The notes beneath the pieces are model-generated. The model was not told where the DNA came from. It saw nothing but the letters and a program-made list of their open reading frames with translations, and made no database searches. 23,589 nucleotides of DNA from assembly GCA_001871015.1 (NCBI GenBank), contig MNUO01000002.1:1-23589 (forward strand). Reading direction: 5' to 3'. The stretch is from Candidatus Desantisbacteria bacterium CG1_02_38_46. GTDB lineage: Bacteria; Desantisbacteria; UBA1551; UBA1559. Both the position numbers and the translations under genes were made by a program. Below are positions 20,767 to 23,589 of this stretch, in pieces (positions within the stretch are counted from its first letter, which is position 1; every line of letters starts with the position of its first letter).

Positions 20767-22956
20767 TCACTCCTTCCACTGCCCAAGGGTTTCCTTTGCT
20801 ATCCTCTGAACTACTACACTTTTATCCTTTACCATTTTTGCAAATGCCTGTTTGACTTTATTGGTAGGAAATTTCTTAAGGGCAAGCGCTGCAGCAGCTC
20901 GTGCCTGCTCACTTCTTTTACTGAATACTCCTGGAACGAGTACTTTAATCAGGGGAGGAATTACCCTTTCGTCCCCAATCTCAGCAAGTGCAGAACAGGA
21001 CTCTTTTACAACCCCTTCATTTCTTGACTTTAAAAGCTTCATTAATCCTTCTGTTGCTGCGCTGGCTTTCCTATCTCTAAGCAGTATAATTATTTCCTGG
21101 CAAACCAATGGGTCTGGGTCATGAAGTCCCAATAAAAGCACTTTCTCCGCTTCCGGGGTCCCCATTTTATAAAGAAGGCGGGCGACTTCGGCCCTGACCC
21201 TGGGGTTTTGATGTCTCAGAATTGTCTGGATGTGCCCCATCATTTCCTCTGCGCCAACTTCATCTAAAATCCCAACAAGTCTGCGAAGTGCCTCTGTTGA
21301 AGAATTTGTTTGCAGTTCCTTTATTATTTCTCTTCTTGCCTCTTCCCCAACTCTCCTGAGGATGGAGGCTAAAATCTTTCTGGTGCGAAAATCTTCTGTT
21401 TCCTCTATCAGTTTAACCAGCATCTCCACTGCCTCCTTTCCTACTTCAGCAATAACTGATGCTGCTCTGGATTGACGGAGTTCGTCTCCTGATTTAAGGT
21501 CAGAGAGCAGGATTGGCATTATCTCTGCTGCCGTCTCTTTGCTACACTTCTCCATAATTTCCCGTTTTTCAACAGGTAGATCGCCCTCTGGCAAAGAAAA
21601 CTTTCTAAACAGGGTTATTATCTGGGCAGAGCGTTCAGGTTTACCCTTCATAAGGCATTGCACAACTCTTTTTTTCAACGCCTCAGTAAGCTCGAGAAAA
21701 ACTTCTATTTCCCCTTCCTTTTTTAGAGCACTAAGAAGTAGTGGCTCAACTCCTTCCATTAAATATTCCTTTCCCCTGAAGAAAAGTACATCCACAACCT
21801 CGGCAATTAACTTCACTGCCAGAGCTCGCATCTCAGGAAAATCTGCCCTCAGGTTTTCTGCAATCTTAAAAAGCAGCGCCTTTATTGTCTCGTCCTGGTT
21901 GGAGAAACACAGTTCCTGGATTAACCTGGGTATTCTCTTTCTGGCACCTGTGTCCAGCAGAGCTATACTATTTCTTTTTAACAACCCCTCAAGAAATTCT
22001 TCTTCCCTTTCAACTTCCTCTGTAATCCAGGGAGGGGGTTTAGCCAGAACGCCTGCCTGAATTAGTTTGTCAAAAATTTCCCGTGGAGCAGCCCTTGCCA
22101 CAGGCGCAGAAATCACCTCATCAAGAAATTGTCTTAATCTGTTGATTTCTCTATCCCTTTCTTCTCCCTCGGGCATAGTATCCATTATGTGTATATACCA
22201 GTCTGCGATTCTGGTAAATATCTCTTCAATTTTTGGTGTGGTGAGTACCCTCAAGATGTTCTCCTTGATTCCTAAGACCTTTACCTTTGAGGATGCTGTC
22301 CTCTCCAGGACCTGCCTTATTACCTCTGGGCCAAGCATGGCCACTTTCTCCGCAAGGCTGCGAACAGCTCCCTCCCTTGTAATTTTGTCCGGGATTGATG
22401 AAATCACCTCAGCATTTTCCTCAAGAACCTTGGTCACTGCCTCAGCCTTGTCCCCAGCCTGGGCAATAAGGTCGGGGGACTTGTACAGAATTTCCTCCCC
22501 CTTCATAACTGCGACATAAACAACTTCGTTAATTATAATATTGAAAACTTTTTTTTCGCCCAGGAATCCAACTAATCCTCCCTTTTCCTGGAGCTCCTGT
22601 TTCCTCTTGCTTAAACCTTCTATAAAAACACTCACCTCTTCAAAAGTAACCCCACGCTGGAACTCGATGCTCTTAATACCCTGCTCTGCTAACCTGAACG
22701 CAAAGTCCACGCTAATGGTCTGACCAACTCCCTTTATTCCTATCTCTTTCCCATCTATCAGGAGGTTGCCCCGCGCCTCACTCAAGATAAAAGATTCGTG
22801 TTCATTGAGATGGCCTGTTAGTACATCTAAAACCTTGTTAATACTCTCCTTTATAATTTCGCTTCCACGCGGATAGATCCTGGTATTGGCAACAGCCAAA
22901 TGAAGTGATTTGATTAGATTTACAGTGAACTCCTGCCCATCCTCTGTCTCATCCAT
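20767..22956 (-). CDS. Large HEAT-repeat protein between yidC and khpB
   Basis: A 729-residue acidic, helical protein without signal peptide or membrane segment. Residues 1-110 form a distinct N-terminal region (FTVNLIKSLHLAVANTRIYP, FILSEARGNLLIDGKEIGIK, LAEQGIKSIEFQRGV) that recurs in my memory at the start of HEAT proteins from candidate phyla. Residues about 480-729 are HEAT repeats of roughly 30 residues, e.g. LLSDLKSGDELRQSRAASVI, TILRHQNPRVRAEVARLLYK, LLGLHDPDPLVCQEIIILLR and LKSRNEGVVKESCSALAEIG. HEAT stacks are binding scaffolds; partners are unknown. ATG at 22956 has GGGGA six bases upstream. The gene is six bases before khpB and nine after yidC, so the three are surely co-transcribed. 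Confidence 0.75.
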   Translation of the reverse strand: MDETEDGQEFTVNLIKSLHLAVANTRIYPRGSEIIKESINKVLDVLTGHLNEHESFILSEARGNLLIDGKEIGIKGVGQTISVDFAFRLAEQGIKSIEFQRGVTFEEVSVFIEGLSKRKQELQEKGGLVGFLGEKKVFNIIINEVVYVAVMKGEEILYKSPDLIAQAGDKAEAVTKVLEENAEVISSIPDKITREGAVRSLAEKVAMLGPEVIRQVLERTASSKVKVLGIKENILRVLTTPKIEEIFTRIADWYIHIMDTMPEGEERDREINRLRQFLDEVISAPVARAAPREIFDKLIQAGVLAKPPPWITEEVEREEEFLEGLLKRNSIALLDTGARKRIPRLIQELCFSNQDETIKALLFKIAENLRADFPEMRALAVKLIAEVVDVLFFRGKEYLMEGVEPLLLSALKKEGEIEVFLELTEALKKRVVQCLMKGKPERSAQIITLFRKFSLPEGDLPVEKREIMEKCSKETAAEIMPILLSDLKSGDELRQSRAASVIAEVGKEAVEMLVKLIEETEDFRTRKILASILRRVGEEARREIIKELQTNSSTEALRRLVGILDEVGAEEMMGHIQTILRHQNPRVRAEVARLLYKMGTPEAEKVLLLGLHDPDPLVCQEIIILLRDRKASAATEGLMKLLKSRNEGVVKESCSALAEIGDERVIPPLIKVLVPGVFSKRSEQARAAAALALKKFPTNKVKQAFAKMVKDKSVVVQRIAKETLGQWKE

Positions 22957-22965
22957 TTTCTTCCC

Positions 22966-23589
22966 CTAAGAGATTTTAGCAATTAGTTTTTGTTCTCCAA
23001 TAGATAAAATATTAGTAATAAGCCAGTATAGCACAAGCCCTGCAGGAAAATTCAGGAATATAACTGTTAAGAATATAGTCATAAAGTATGTCATCATTGG
23101 CTTCTGCTGCTGGTCTGTTGCGGTCATCTTTTGCTGGATGAAAGTTGTAACACCCATAAGAATTGGCAAAACATAATATGGGTCCTTGGAAGATAAATCC
23201 CTTATCCAGAATATAAACGGAGAATGTCTCAGTTCAATCGCATCTCTTAACACAGTAAAAAGTGCAAAGAAAATTGGCAGCTGGAAAATCATCGGGAGGC
23301 ATCCTCCCATAGGATTAATCTTCATTCGCTTATAAAGTTCCATTGTTTCCCTGTTGAGCGCTTGTGGGTCGTGCTTGAATCTCTGGCGCAGCATAGCTAT
23401 CTGGGGCTGGATTTTCTGCATTTTCTTCATTGATTTCAAACTCACCCGCGTTAAAGGAAACAGGACTATTTTAATCAGCCCTGATAGCAATATTATTGCC
23501 ACACCATAGTTGCGGGTTATATAATAAAACCATTTCAGGAGAGAGAATATTATCTTTCCAATAGAGCCATAATTTATCAATGCATAAAG
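22966..23589 (-). CDS. yidC: YidC/Oxa1 membrane insertase, 5'-partial
   Basis: The C-terminal 207 codons of YidC; the frame is open to the window edge, so the N-terminal helix and any large periplasmic domain lie outside. Visible: the first core helix YGVAIILLSGLIKIVLFPLT, the cytoplasmic coiled hairpin MKKMQKIQPQIAMLRQRFKH, NPMGGCLPMIFQLPIFFALF, and the last helices ending AGLVLYWLITNILSIGEQKL. The conserved positive charge of the hydrophilic groove is a lysine (LIKIVLF), where E. coli has R366. The C-terminus is short, without the long basic tail of some homologues. It inserts membrane proteins alone or with SecYEG. Confidence 0.95.
   Translation of the reverse strand, partial: LYALINYGSIGKIIFSLLKWFYYITRNYGVAIILLSGLIKIVLFPLTRVSLKSMKKMQKIQPQIAMLRQRFKHDPQALNRETMELYKRMKINPMGGCLPMIFQLPIFFALFTVLRDAIELRHSPFIFWIRDLSSKDPYYVLPILMGVTTFIQQKMTATDQQQKPMMTYFMTIFLTVIFLNFPAGLVLYWLITNILSIGEQKLIAKIS

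Noticed and set aside
20054-22723. Series of long plus-strand open frames opposite khpB and the HEAT gene
   Set aside because: Serine-rich shadow frames produced by the codon pattern of the minus-strand genes; no family match or translation signals.
1-23589. CRISPR arrays, tRNA or rRNA genes, transposase genes, phage structural genes
   Set aside because: Looked for spaced direct repeats, clover-leaf tRNA signatures with CCA ends and known protein motifs; none was found.

Overview
The window reads as a piece of chromosome from an uncultivated, AT-leaning, probably diderm bacterium. The grounds are a predicted secreted beta-barrel-type protein, a 5'-partial YidC insertase with Gram-negative-like core features, FlgD-Ig/FG-GAP fragments typical of diderm candidate phyla, and short palindromic or tandem repeats lying inside coding regions. 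PVC/Omnitrophota-like lineages come to mind, but the sequence alone does not settle the taxon. TGA is an ordinary stop here (several ATGA/TGATG gene overlaps). No rRNA, tRNA, CRISPR array or transposase gene was seen.

Left part (1-7000, minus strand): a strong promoter with an operator-like inverted repeat drives a gene leaving the left edge. Next comes a short operon of a YgjP-like metallopeptidase, a CxxCxxCC (YkgJ) protein, a small winged-helix protein and a C-terminally truncated glycerol-1-phosphate dehydrogenase. A second operon follows: DUF1844, acylphosphatase, VanZ-like protein, secreted barrel-like protein, YacP/NYN nuclease and LarA-like protein. It starts from an extended -10 promoter and ends in a weak hairpin. 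Upstream lies an intact URO-D-family methyltransferase-like gene with its own near-leaderless promoter.

Middle (7000-11900): an accessory, decaying region. Divergent consensus promoters face away from each other; one fires into a DUF763 gene fragment closed by a terminator, the other into a six-hairpin glycosidase. Then come two 3' ends of D-mannonate oxidoreductase-like SDR genes that flank an AT-rich AAA_14/DUF4143 ATPase with its own promoter and a perfect 17-bp hairpin. After these lie a 5'-truncated FG-GAP/VCBS protein and a GntR/FCD regulator whose promoter carries a TTGTATACAA operator-like palindrome. Together they look like the ruins of a sugar-acid (hexuronate) utilisation locus.

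Right-middle (11900-19250): pgeF and a divergent, apparently leaderless ABC exporter operon with a TPR protein; a second URO-D-family gene split by an 89-bp MITE-like element with perfect terminal inverted repeats and a target duplication; an MFS/UMF1-type permease; and a mosaic of three gene fragments.

Right end (19250-23589, minus strand): a conserved housekeeping block, yidC (partial) - large HEAT-repeat protein - khpB/jag - sugar-phosphate isomerase-like TIM barrel. The HEAT protein sits where yidC and jag are usually adjacent.

The clearest new observations are the MITE with precise reconstruction of the interrupted gene, the SDR-remnant-bracketed ATPase cassette with its hairpin leader, and the regulatory architecture (operator palindromes, very short leaders).
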